Shown here: one piece after another, positions 53,026-64,000 of the stretch
Layout: each line of letters opens with the position of its first letter
Numbering within the stretch: position 1 is the first letter of the stretch
Assembly (NCBI RefSeq): GCF_026421305.1
Contig: NZ_JAPJBQ010000011.1
Location: 1-64,000 of the forward strand
Origin: Dyella silvae
Lineage (GTDB): Bacteria; Pseudomonadota; Gammaproteobacteria; Xanthomonadales; Rhodanobacteraceae
DNA: 64,000 bases
Reading direction: 5' to 3'
The notes under the pieces: generated by a model
What the model was told of the DNA's origin: nothing
What the model saw: the letters and a program-made list of their open reading frames with translations, nothing else
Databases searched by the model: none
Made by a program: the position numbers and the translations under genes

Positions 53026-55128
53026 ATGCTTGCCGACACAACCAAAGACGCGATCCGCGCCGCTTATACGCGCCTAAAGGACGGCCTGCCCGGCTTTCGC
53101 GCACGTGCGTCGCAAGGAAAGATGATTGCCGAGGTGGCGAAAGCGCTGGCACAGGAGGGTGGCGCAGCGGTTATCGAAGCGCCCACCGGCACCGGCAAGT
53201 CGATGGCCTATCTCATCGCCGGTGTCGAGGTAGCGCGCGCCCACAAGAAGAAACTGCTCATTGCCACCGCCACCGTGGCGCTGCAGGAGCAGTTGGTACA
53301 GCGCGATATCCCGCTTTATCTCCGGCTCAATGGCAGCGAAGCGAAGGTGGCCTTGGCCAAGGGGCGCGGCCGCTACCTGTGCCCGCGCAATCTCGCCATG
53401 GCCAGCAATAGCCTCAGCGAAACAGCGCAGATGGGCTTAGGGTTCGACGCCGACCTGGCCTTGTGGACCAAGCCGCCGCAGGAGCGCGACAAGAAGGCGC
53501 TATCGAAGCTGGCTGGCCTGTTCGATCGCAACGAATGGAACGGCGATATTGACGCCGCGCCGGAGCCGATCAGCGACGTGCTGCGGCCCATGATCACGAC
53601 GAGTGCGGGAGGCTGCACGGGCCGCAAGTGCGTGCAGTTCATGAACTGCCCGTTCTTCGCAGCACGGCGGGCGGTAGGCGACGCCGACATCATCGTGGCC
53701 AATCAGGACCTGGTGCTGGCCGACCTCACCATGCCGCGCGAGGAAGACGGTTTTGGCGGCGTGATCCTGCCGAAGCCGGACGAAACGCTGTACATCTTCG
53801 ATGAAGGTCATCACGTACCGTCGAAAGCGATCGACCGCGGTGCTGCCGAGGTCTATATCAACGCGGCTGTGCGGCAGTTGAGCCGGCTTGGCCGCCAGAT
53901 CCACGCCGCCTATTCGCTCACCGACAAGGAAGTGATCGGCAAACTGCCGCTCGATGCCGGTGATCAAAAGCTGCAGGAACTCAGCGATGCGCTGGAGGAG
54001 CTGGAGAAAGAAATCCGGCTCAGCTGGCTGCCTTCGCCCGATGACGACGAGCCGATGTATCGCGGTTCGCTCGGCCAACTCCCCGACGCGTGGGTAGAGC
54101 ACGCGCGGGCGCTTTACGTGTTCACTGGCGAAGTGGAACGTTGGGTGGGCGCAGTCCGTCGCGCCGTGCTGGAGATGACGGAAAGCGGCCCAACACACGA
54201 AGCGCTGTCGCGCGAACTCGGTATGGCCCTCGAACGCATCGATCGCCAGCTGCGTACCTGGCGTGCGTGGTCCGCGACCGACGGCGATAATTCGCCGCCA
54301 TTGGCACGCTGGGTGACGCTGAGTCCAGACCAGCAGTTGATCTGTCATGCATCGGCGGTATCGGCAGGCGGCTTGCTGCGCAGCGTGCTGTGGGGCAACG
54401 CGAGCGCCGTCGTGATGACGTCGGCCACGCTGAGCGCCGGCGGCAATTTCCGCGGCTTCGCCGATGCGGTGGGCTTACCGGATGATTCCATAACCCTGAG
54501 CCTGCCGTCACCGTTCGATCTCGCGTCGCAGGCACGGCTGGAAGTTCCTGCCATGCGCGCACTGCCTGATGCACGCGAAGAGCACGTGCAGGAGATCTGC
54601 GACTGGCTGGCCGAGCATCTTGATTGGGACGCCGGCAACCTGGTGCTGTTCACGTCGCGCGCAAAACTCGATCGCGTGTTGCAAAAGTTGCCGATCGAAC
54701 ACGTGCGCAAGGTTCGCGCGCAAGGCTCGCTCGGCAAAGCGCAACTGGTTTCCGAGCACATTGCCGATATCGAAGCGGGCAAAGGCAGCACACTGTTCGG
54801 ACTCGCTTCATTTGGTGAAGGTCTCGATCTGCCGGGCAAACTGTGCGAGACCGTAGTGATTACGCAACTCCCCTTTGCCGTGCCCACGGACCCCGTGGGT
54901 GCCACCTATGCGGAATGGCTTGAATCTCGCGGGCGTAATCCATTCATTGAAGTCACGGTGCCAGAAGCCACGCGGCTGCTTACGCAGTATTGCGGGCGCC
55001 TGATCCGCACAGAAACCGATCGCGGCCGCATCGTGCTGCTGGATCGCCGCGTTGTGCTCAAGCGCTACGGCGAACGCATGCTCAAGGCGTTGCCCCCGTT
55101 CACCCGCGTCATCGAGAAGGTCGCATGA
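53026..55128 (+). CDS. dinG: ATP-dependent helicase DinG
   Basis: A 700-residue superfamily 2 iron-sulfur helicase (E. coli DinG 716). Walker A APTGTGKS is at residues 52-59, the Fe-S cluster cysteines include GRYLCPRNL and CTGRKCVQFMNCPFF, the helicase box is IFDEGHHVP (DEGH), and motifs TSATLSAGG, FTSRAKLD and QYCGRLIRTETDRG follow. It unwinds DNA-RNA hybrids and R-loops with 5'-3' polarity. The stop overlaps the HutD-family gene start (ATGA). Confidence 0.93.
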   Translation: MLADTTKDAIRAAYTRLKDGLPGFRARASQGKMIAEVAKALAQEGGAAVIEAPTGTGKSMAYLIAGVEVARAHKKKLLIATATVALQEQLVQRDIPLYLRLNGSEAKVALAKGRGRYLCPRNLAMASNSLSETAQMGLGFDADLALWTKPPQERDKKALSKLAGLFDRNEWNGDIDAAPEPISDVLRPMITTSAGGCTGRKCVQFMNCPFFAARRAVGDADIIVANQDLVLADLTMPREEDGFGGVILPKPDETLYIFDEGHHVPSKAIDRGAAEVYINAAVRQLSRLGRQIHAAYSLTDKEVIGKLPLDAGDQKLQELSDALEELEKEIRLSWLPSPDDDEPMYRGSLGQLPDAWVEHARALYVFTGEVERWVGAVRRAVLEMTESGPTHEALSRELGMALERIDRQLRTWRAWSATDGDNSPPLARWVTLSPDQQLICHASAVSAGGLLRSVLWGNASAVVMTSATLSAGGNFRGFADAVGLPDDSITLSLPSPFDLASQARLEVPAMRALPDAREEHVQEICDWLAEHLDWDAGNLVLFTSRAKLDRVLQKLPIEHVRKVRAQGSLGKAQLVSEHIADIEAGKGSTLFGLASFGEGLDLPGKLCETVVITQLPFAVPTDPVGATYAEWLESRGRNPFIEVTVPEATRLLTQYCGRLIRTETDRGRIVLLDRRVVLKRYGERMLKALPPFTRVIEKVA

Positions 55129-55679
55129 GTTTTCATATCATCCGCGCAGCCGACATGAAACCTCAGCCGTGGAAGAACGGCCTGGGCACGACACGCGAAA
55201 TTGCCCGCTTTCCTGCCGACGCGGGCAGCGACGATTTTCTGTGGCGTGTGAGCGTGGCGGAAGTGAACAGCGCCGCGCCGTTCTCCGCTTTTCCGGGCAT
55301 CGACCGGCAGATTGCGCTGATCGATGGCGAAGGCTTCACCATGACCATGGATGGCCAGCACACGCATGCGCTGACCACCCCCTTCGCGCCGTTCGCCTTT
55401 CCGGGCGAGGCCCATGTGGATGTCGTGATGGCTGGCGGCGCCACGCGCGACTTCAACCTGATGGTGCGCCGCGCCTGGGGCCGCGGCGACGTCCGCGTTC
55501 GCACGCAGGCGGGAAGTCACGTACCCGATCCCGGCTGTGTACTGATCTATATCGCACGCGGCACGGCGACGACCATCGACGGCGATCTGCAGGCGGGTGA
55601 CGCCTGGCAGCCTGATCGCAGCCCATTCGAGCTAGGCGAGGACAGCGTAGCGCTGCTCGTCATGGCGGAACCGCGCTAA
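55125..55679 (+). CDS. HutD/Ves family cupin protein
   Basis: A 184-residue bicupin of the HutD family: MKPQPWKNGLGTTREIARFP at the N terminus, FLWRVSVAEVNSAAPFSAFP and RQIALIDGEGFTMTMDGQ in the cupin strands, and FNLMVRRAWGRGDVRV. Members are linked to histidine use in Pseudomonas or cold response (Ves) in E. coli; no hut genes are here. ATGA overlap with dinG suggests coupled translation. Confidence 0.9.
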   Translation: MSFHIIRAADMKPQPWKNGLGTTREIARFPADAGSDDFLWRVSVAEVNSAAPFSAFPGIDRQIALIDGEGFTMTMDGQHTHALTTPFAPFAFPGEAHVDVVMAGGATRDFNLMVRRAWGRGDVRVRTQAGSHVPDPGCVLIYIARGTATTIDGDLQAGDAWQPDRSPFELGEDSVALLVMAEPR

Positions 55680-55748
55680 CGACTGTCACCTCAGCGGCAA
55701 CCGTAAGGGCTATCATCGCCGAGATTCCGCCAACCCCACGGTGAGCCC

Positions 55749-56327
55749 ATGGTGCTGCTGATCCTCGGTCTGGTGTTGTTTCTCGGCGTGCATTCCGTAC
55801 GCATCTTTGCCAACGACTGGCGTAGCCGCCAGCTGGCCCGCCTCGGCGAAAAACGCTGGAAAGGGCTCTATACGCTTATTTCCATCGCTGGTTTTGTCCT
55901 GCTTATCTGGGGCTTCGGGCTGGCGCGGCAACAGCCGGTGCTGCTCTATGTGCCGCCCCTGTGGCTGCGGCACCTCAATGCGCTGTTCACGCTGGTGGCC
56001 TTCATTCTGGTGATCGCCGCCTATGTGCCCGGCAATCACCTGAAGGCCAAGTTGGGCCACCCCATGCTCGCCGGCGTGAAGACTTGGGCGTTTGGCCATC
56101 TGCTGGCCACCGGCATGCTGCATGACGTGGTGCTGTTCGGCGCCTTCCTGCTGTGGGCAGGCGTGGATTTCCTGGTCTGCCGCCGCCGTGACCGCGCCGC
56201 TGGCGTCACCTACCCCGCCGGCACGATGAAGGGAGACATCATCGTGGTAGTGGCAGGCTTCGTTTTCTGGGCGATCTTCGCTTTCTGGCTTCACGGCTGG
56301 CTGATCGGCGTAAAGCCGATGGGGTGA
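55749..56327 (+). CDS. NnrU family membrane protein
   Basis: A 192-residue protein with five to six membrane segments. The family landmarks are LFLGVHSVRIFANDWRSRQ, RLGEKRWKGLYTLISIAGFV, YVPGNHLKAKLGHPMLAGVK and TWAFGHLLATGMLHDVVLFG. NnrU is named from denitrifying rhizobia and relates to isoprenoid-type or haem/NO-linked membrane enzymes; function in bacteria without nitrite reductase genes is uncertain. Confidence 0.9.
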   Translation: MVLLILGLVLFLGVHSVRIFANDWRSRQLARLGEKRWKGLYTLISIAGFVLLIWGFGLARQQPVLLYVPPLWLRHLNALFTLVAFILVIAAYVPGNHLKAKLGHPMLAGVKTWAFGHLLATGMLHDVVLFGAFLLWAGVDFLVCRRRDRAAGVTYPAGTMKGDIIVVVAGFVFWAIFAFWLHGWLIGVKPMG

Positions 56328-56396
56328 AGGTAGTCATCTACGCGGCGCCATGCCGCTGAGCTAGAGTGGCGCCAACTTCGGGACGAGGATCGGGCT

Positions 56397-56594
56397 ATGG
56401 CTGCTTTTCTGCTTTGGCTTTTGCTGCTGGTGATCTGCTGGCCGATCGCCCTGGTGGCGCTCATTCTTTATCCCATCGTGTGGTTGCTGATGCTGCCGTT
56501 CCGCCTGATCGGCATCACGGTGAGCGCCGTGTTCGCAGCGCTCGCTGCCATGCTGATGCTTCCCGCGCGCGTGTTGCGCGGTCGTCCGGTTTAA
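56397..56594 (+). CDS. Small hydrophobic membrane protein
   Basis: A 65-residue protein made of two hydrophobic stretches (FLLWLLLLVICWPIALVALI and FRLIGITVSAVFAALAAMLM) with a basic C terminus (RVLRGRPV). Its stop codon touches the GTG start of the next gene, which supports expression as one unit. No family recognised. Confidence 0.68.
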   Translation: MAAFLLWLLLLVICWPIALVALILYPIVWLLMLPFRLIGITVSAVFAALAAMLMLPARVLRGRPV

Positions 56595-57188
56595 GTGGAA
56601 AAGCCCGACGCGCCCTCCTGCGAGCGCAACCGCGATCCCATCCTCGATGTGTTGCGCACGTACTTCGCCGATCGCCGGCACGTGCTGGAGATTGGCAGCG
56701 GTACCGGGCAACACGCGGTGTATTTCGCTGCGGCGCTGCCGCATCTGCAGTGGCAATGCACTGATCGCGCGGAGAACTTGCCGGGCATCCGCATGTGGCT
56801 GGATGATGCCAGCCTGCCAAACACACCCGCGCCGCTCGAGCTGGATGTAGGTGGCCCATGGCCTTCGCGTCGATATGACGCCGTTTTCAGCGCCAACACG
56901 CTGCACATCATGGCCTGGGACGAGGTCGAGCAACTGTTTGAGCATCTTGCCGGCGTGACCACCGACGACGCCATGCTCGTTATCTACGGCCCGTTCAACT
57001 ATGACGGCCACTACACCAGCGACAGCAATGCTTCGTTTGATCAGTGGCTACAGGCGCGCGGCGTCCACATGCGTATTCGTGACGCGGAAGCCGTCGATGC
57101 GCTGGCCGAGATTCATGGGTTCGATCTCATCGACGATATCGCCATGCCTGCCAATAACCGGACTCGCATCTGGCAGCGCAACCGCTGA
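56595..57188 (+). CDS. DUF938 family SAM-dependent methyltransferase
   Basis: A 197-residue protein with APSCERNRDPILDVLRTYF at the start, the SAM motif VLEIGSGTGQHAVYFAAALP, FSANTLHIMAWDEVEQLF and a C-terminal MPANNRTRIWQRN, all characteristic of DUF938. GTG at 56595 follows directly on the TAA of the previous gene. Substrate unknown. Confidence 0.9.
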   Translation: MEKPDAPSCERNRDPILDVLRTYFADRRHVLEIGSGTGQHAVYFAAALPHLQWQCTDRAENLPGIRMWLDDASLPNTPAPLELDVGGPWPSRRYDAVFSANTLHIMAWDEVEQLFEHLAGVTTDDAMLVIYGPFNYDGHYTSDSNASFDQWLQARGVHMRIRDAEAVDALAEIHGFDLIDDIAMPANNRTRIWQRNR

Positions 57189-57257
57189 CCCCTGAATATT
57201 CGGCATTGGCATTTGGATGGGAAGGCGGCACGATGTGCTCAGCCCTTGACCCGGATC

Positions 57258-57680
57258 ATGCGACCCTACGTGCAAGCCATTGACACGCTAACCCCTTGCC
57301 CCTGTGGCAACGATGCCGGCTATGCCCACTGCTGCGGACTGCTGCATGACGGCGGCATCGCGGCCACGGCCGAGCAGCTCATGCGCTCGCGTTACAGCGC
57401 CTACGTGCTCAAGCGCGAGGACTACCTGCTTGCCACCTGGCATCACAGCACGCGCCCGGCACACCTGAAGCTGAGCGCCCAGCAACCGGCACCGACCTGG
57501 CTGGGACTCACGGTCAAGCGCCATGAGAGCGATGGCGACGAGGCTACGGTGGAATTTGTGGTCCGGCTGCGCTACGGCGGTGGCAAAGCGCAGCGCATGC
57601 ATGAGATCAGCCGCTTCGTGCGTGAGAACGGACGCTGGTTCTACGTGGACGGCGAATTTCCGGAAGGATCCACCGACTGA
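57258..57680 (+). CDS. YchJ family protein (SEC-C motif)
   Basis: A 140-residue protein with an N-terminal zinc-binding SEC-C-type motif ([14 protein letters not shown]), the family segment [29 protein letters not shown] and [10 protein letters not shown], and an NTF2-like body ending in [11 protein letters not shown]. coli YchJ has a second SEC-C motif at the C terminus that is missing here. Function unknown. Confidence 0.9.
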   Translation: MRPYVQAIDTLTPCPCGNDAGYAHCCGLLHDGGIAATAEQLMRSRYSAYVLKREDYLLATWHHSTRPAHLKLSAQQPAPTWLGLTVKRHESDGDEATVEFVVRLRYGGGKAQRMHEISRFVRENGRWFYVDGEFPEGSTD

Positions 57681-57683
57681 CTT

Positions 57684-57716
57684 TCCTTTGCAGGAGCGCA
57701 CTTGTGCGGCCCTGCG
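57684..57716. repeat. Lone half of a GTAGGAGCGCA-type repeat
   Basis: GCAGGAGCGCACTTGTGCGG (57692-57711) resembles one arm of the paired elements at the centres of the two REP islands. It lies between convergent genes. The palindrome GCGCACTTGTGCG makes a short hairpin. Confidence 0.65.
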
Positions 57717-57728
57717 ACAGGCAAAGGA

Positions 57729-58490
57729 TCACGGTGAGAACGGGATAGCCGTCTCGCCCTCTTCGCGACCAAACGGTCCAAAACGCCGCTCCACCACGAC
57801 ACCGCGACCGTCGTAACCCACAGCCACCACCGTGCTTGCGCGCGTGCCGTAATGCTCGCCTCGTATGAAGGCGGATGACAGCCAACGCTCCCGTTCCAGA
57901 CCAACACCCGTATCGGGCAGCTCGTCATCGGGATAGCCACGGGGATCGGCCAGCGCTTCGAACAAGGGCGCGAACTCGTCGTCATGGCCCGCGTCGATCC
58001 ACGCCTGCAATTGCTGCATCAGCGTGCGTGTCTTTGGCCATGGCGTATTGAAGTCGGCATTCGAAAGACCATGCACGCCAGGCGTTACCGCCTGCGCACG
58101 CGGCTCGGGTCGATTGCCGAGATAGAACGCATGCGTGGTGTCGAATGTGAGCAGATTGAAGGGTCTGTAATCGGCGGCGGTCTTCAGCAACGCATCGGCG
58201 TGGTTTGTCGCATCGGCGACGCCGCCAAGGTAATCCAGGGCAAGCAGCCCACGCGAACGCCCATGTTGCGGGTCGCGCGGATCGCGCACGTTGGTCACGA
58301 CGCTGCAACGCCCGCCGTCGGTGACACCCAGCCAGGTGCCACCGGCTTCCAGATCCTTTCCCGCGATGATGGGCGGCGTTTCCCAACGCGCCAGCGGCAC
58401 ACTGGGTCGTGCATGGAATTCGTCACGGTTGCCGGCGAGCAATAGCCGCCAGCGCGGGTGAACCTGCCATGCGAAGGCGATCAGGCACAT
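57729..58490 (-). CDS. NRDE family protein (TANGO2-like)
   Basis: A 253-residue protein beginning MCLIAFAWQVHPRWRLLLAG followed by the name-giving NRDE motif (GNRDEFHARPS), with WETPPIIAGKDLEAGGTWLG and GLSNADFNTPWPKTR further on. The N-terminal Cys2 suggests an Ntn-hydrolase fold. The human homologue TANGO2 is linked to lipid and haem handling; the bacterial role is unsettled. It lies 50 bases after the mgsA-like gene on the same strand. Confidence 0.92.
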   Translation of the reverse strand: MCLIAFAWQVHPRWRLLLAGNRDEFHARPSVPLARWETPPIIAGKDLEAGGTWLGVTDGGRCSVVTNVRDPRDPQHGRSRGLLALDYLGGVADATNHADALLKTAADYRPFNLLTFDTTHAFYLGNRPEPRAQAVTPGVHGLSNADFNTPWPKTRTLMQQLQAWIDAGHDDEFAPLFEALADPRGYPDDELPDTGVGLERERWLSSAFIRGEHYGTRASTVVAVGYDGRGVVVERRFGPFGREEGETAIPFSP

Positions 58491-58539
58491 ATCGATGCGG
58501 CTCCGAGCGTGAGGCCGCCATTGTCCGCGAGCATTACCT

Positions 58540-59409
58540 TCAACGCCAGCTGGCGCGCGAGCGTACCGCTGCTGCCCAACGCGCGGCCACGCGAGGCGAG
58601 GTCATGCACACCGCATCGTCGGTGCGCGTGGTAACGGCACGCTCAAGCAGCTGGATATCCGCCTCGTGCTGTCGCGCGACATGCGGGTCTTCAAAAAAGA
58701 TCACGCGTTGGCAGCGCCGTTCCAGCACAAGGTCGGCAATCTGCGCATCGCCACCCATCGGACCACTCTGATAGCGCGTCACCCATGGCACATCCTTGGG
58801 CCAACCGAGGCTCCACGCCAGTTCATTCAAGCGCTGACCCGTGGTTCCCGTGCCGACACGATGCGCAAAACGCGACAACACGTCGAAGTGCTCGGCCGCG
58901 TACGCCAGCATCTGCGGTTTCATGGCGTCGTGTGCAATCAACGCAACCGTTTGCGTCTCCAGTGCGTAGAACCCGTTCGCCCCGACATCCGGGGCCAGCC
59001 CACCATGGATACGTTCCATCTCGATCCAGTCCCGGGCAGATGCCACCGTGGAAATAAATGGCTTGCCATGAATGACGCACTGACGCTTGAGCGCCACCGC
59101 TTCGGGAAAAATCGATGACGGATCAACCGGGTCGATCAGGTAGATGGCGCCATTCAGCACACGATCGCCCAACCCCACCACCTCGGCGACCAGTTTCATC
59201 AGGCCGCCTTCCCGCCCGTAGGGATAGCGTTGCAACGACGCATAGCCATCCAGATAACCGGTGCGATGAATCGCATCGTAGGTGCGCCCTACGGCATGCA
59301 GACCCAGCTTAAGTTCGCGGATGCCTGTCTCGCAGGCACGCAGCCAGCGGAACAGCGCAGCATCCGCATGAGCGTGGTGGAGTTGGTTGGCGGCGAGGCC
59401 GAGACGCAT
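58540..59409 (-). CDS. Two-domain methylglyoxal synthase-like protein
   Basis: A 289-residue protein about twice the length of MgsA (152 in E. coli). The C-terminal half has the complete active site: VALIAHDAMK (His160, Asp161, Lys164), GTGTTG (186-191), SGPMGGD (Asp221) and FFEDPHVARQH (His248). The N-terminal half (1-135) follows the same order in degenerate form: LHAVGRTYDAI, YGREGGLMKLVAEVVG, AIYLIDPVDPSSIFPEA and GKPFISTVASARDWIE. It should convert dihydroxyacetone phosphate to methylglyoxal; the N domain may regulate or assemble the enzyme. GGAG lies nine bases before the ATG. Confidence 0.85.
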   Translation of the reverse strand: MRLGLAANQLHHAHADAALFRWLRACETGIRELKLGLHAVGRTYDAIHRTGYLDGYASLQRYPYGREGGLMKLVAEVVGLGDRVLNGAIYLIDPVDPSSIFPEAVALKRQCVIHGKPFISTVASARDWIEMERIHGGLAPDVGANGFYALETQTVALIAHDAMKPQMLAYAAEHFDVLSRFAHRVGTGTTGQRLNELAWSLGWPKDVPWVTRYQSGPMGGDAQIADLVLERRCQRVIFFEDPHVARQHEADIQLLERAVTTRTDDAVCMTSPRVAARWAAAVRSRASWR

Positions 59410-59502
59410 GGGGTCTGCTCCGGGGGAGATGGCTTGGAGGGTGAGAGGGTAGCCGAATGGGACAAAGCGAAATGCGCTTTGAAATGATCGTGTCGCAAGA
59501 TT

Positions 59503-59963
59503 GGCCCCTCACCCCAGCCCTCTCCCCGAAGGGGAGAGGGAGAAGTGCGGTGCCTCGCAAAATACCCAAAGCGCCAGCAAAGAGAATGCGAAGCGACGTT
59601 CGGCTTTAAGCCCTCTACGCGATGGCGCGTTGCGAAGCGCTCTGAAGTATCCGCTGTGTGGCGGCGGAGGTTGCCAAGCAACAACGCGCCTCGCGCGTTC
59701 GGGCTTATCCCTGCGCAATGCTGCCAGCTCTTAAGGCCATTTTCTTTGGGTACTTTTCTTTTGGGCCAGCAAAAGAAAAGTGACTCGGCCTCCGGCAGGA
59801 GGTCGAAACGCCCGCTGCGTAAGCGGCCAGATCGCGGCATCGCGGCAACCGGAGGCCAGGAGCAAAGTCACTGGATCCCTGCCTTCGCAGGGATGACGGT
59901 GAGGGAGAACCATGCTAATCGTGAGCCCCCTCCCCCTCGCTCGCCGCAGGGGAGAGGGAGTAC
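59503..59963. repeat. REP island 3 between mgsA-like and gltD genes
   Basis: Contains TCTCCCCGAAGGGGAGA (59521-59537), an AAAAGAAAAGTGACTCGGCC arm near 59770, the GGATCCCTGCCTTCGCAGGG hairpin near 59873, and a degenerate CCCCCTCGCTCGCCGCAGGG near 59933. These are modules of the larger islands at 30.7 and 43.6 kb. Between 59545 and 59735 I see no gene and no further repeat. Confidence 0.75.
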
Positions 59964-59968
59964 AGCCA

Positions 59969-64000
<4,032 letters not shown>

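Overview
The window is high-GC, gene-dense DNA with Xanthomonadales-type content: a TonB-dependent receptor carbohydrate locus under a LacI-family regulator, a hemD-hemX-hemY operon, many short hairpin repeats of the kind common in this order, and housekeeping genes (uvrD, gltBD, folE, rmuC, dinG, rlmI). A Rhodanobacteraceae relative (Dyella, Luteibacter or Rhodanobacter type) is the best guess. This is inferred from gene content; no rRNA or tRNA gene was seen.

Layout. Positions 1-660 hold the end of a repeat island and a candidate small RNA. Positions 658-14526 are a maltodextrin utilisation locus: a LacI-family regulator, then on the minus strand a TonB-dependent receptor, an exported GH13 amylase, an exported GH31 glucosidase, an exported six-hairpin glycosidase and an inner-membrane sugar/proton symporter. 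A cytoplasmic GH13 glucosidase is transcribed divergently. The divergent control region carries two copies of a 14-bp near-palindrome that is the likely LacI-family operator. Positions 14.6-21.7 kb hold a Tat-type lipoprotein FAD oxidase, a serine-hydrolase-like membrane protein that has lost its catalytic residues, uvrD with a repeat-derived in-frame insert, and small membrane proteins. Positions 21.7-30.6 kb hold hemY-hemX-hemD, two hotdog thioesterases, a lipoprotein, a rhodanese-like protein, a 2Fe-2S flavoreductase and srkA, with three copies of a large cloverleaf-shaped repeat between them. Positions 31.7-43.6 kb hold rlmI, a DUF2252 gene, rmuC, two less characterised genes, folE and an overlapping three-gene MksF-MksE-MksB-like condensin operon followed by an EF-hand protein. 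Positions 44.7-59.4 kb hold an MFS exporter, DUF1993, a DsbA-like protein, an FAD dehydrogenase, a second TonB-dependent receptor, dinG and a run of small conserved genes ending in a two-domain methylglyoxal synthase. The window ends in gltD and the 3' part of gltB.

The least explained features are non-coding. (1) Three copies of a 268-294 bp element at 25014, 28073 and 29782 each have a 29-35 bp terminal inverted repeat enclosing two further long hairpin arms. Stem sequences differ between copies but each stays paired. (2) Two islands of about 0.9-1 kb at 30.7-31.6 and 43.6-44.6 kb share the same nested palindromic arrangement of many hairpins. (3) A purine-rich palindrome occurs three times at gene 3' ends and supplies the stop codons of flanking genes in two of them. 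(4) A REP doublet is translated inside UvrD.

How the genes work together. In the maltodextrin locus the receptor should import maltodextrins across the outer membrane, the three exported hydrolases shorten them in the periplasm, the symporter carries products inward, and the cytoplasmic GH13 enzyme makes glucose. The condensin-like operon has no JetD/MksG nuclease gene beside it, so it resembles an MksBEF chromosome-organising complex more than a complete Wadjet defence system.
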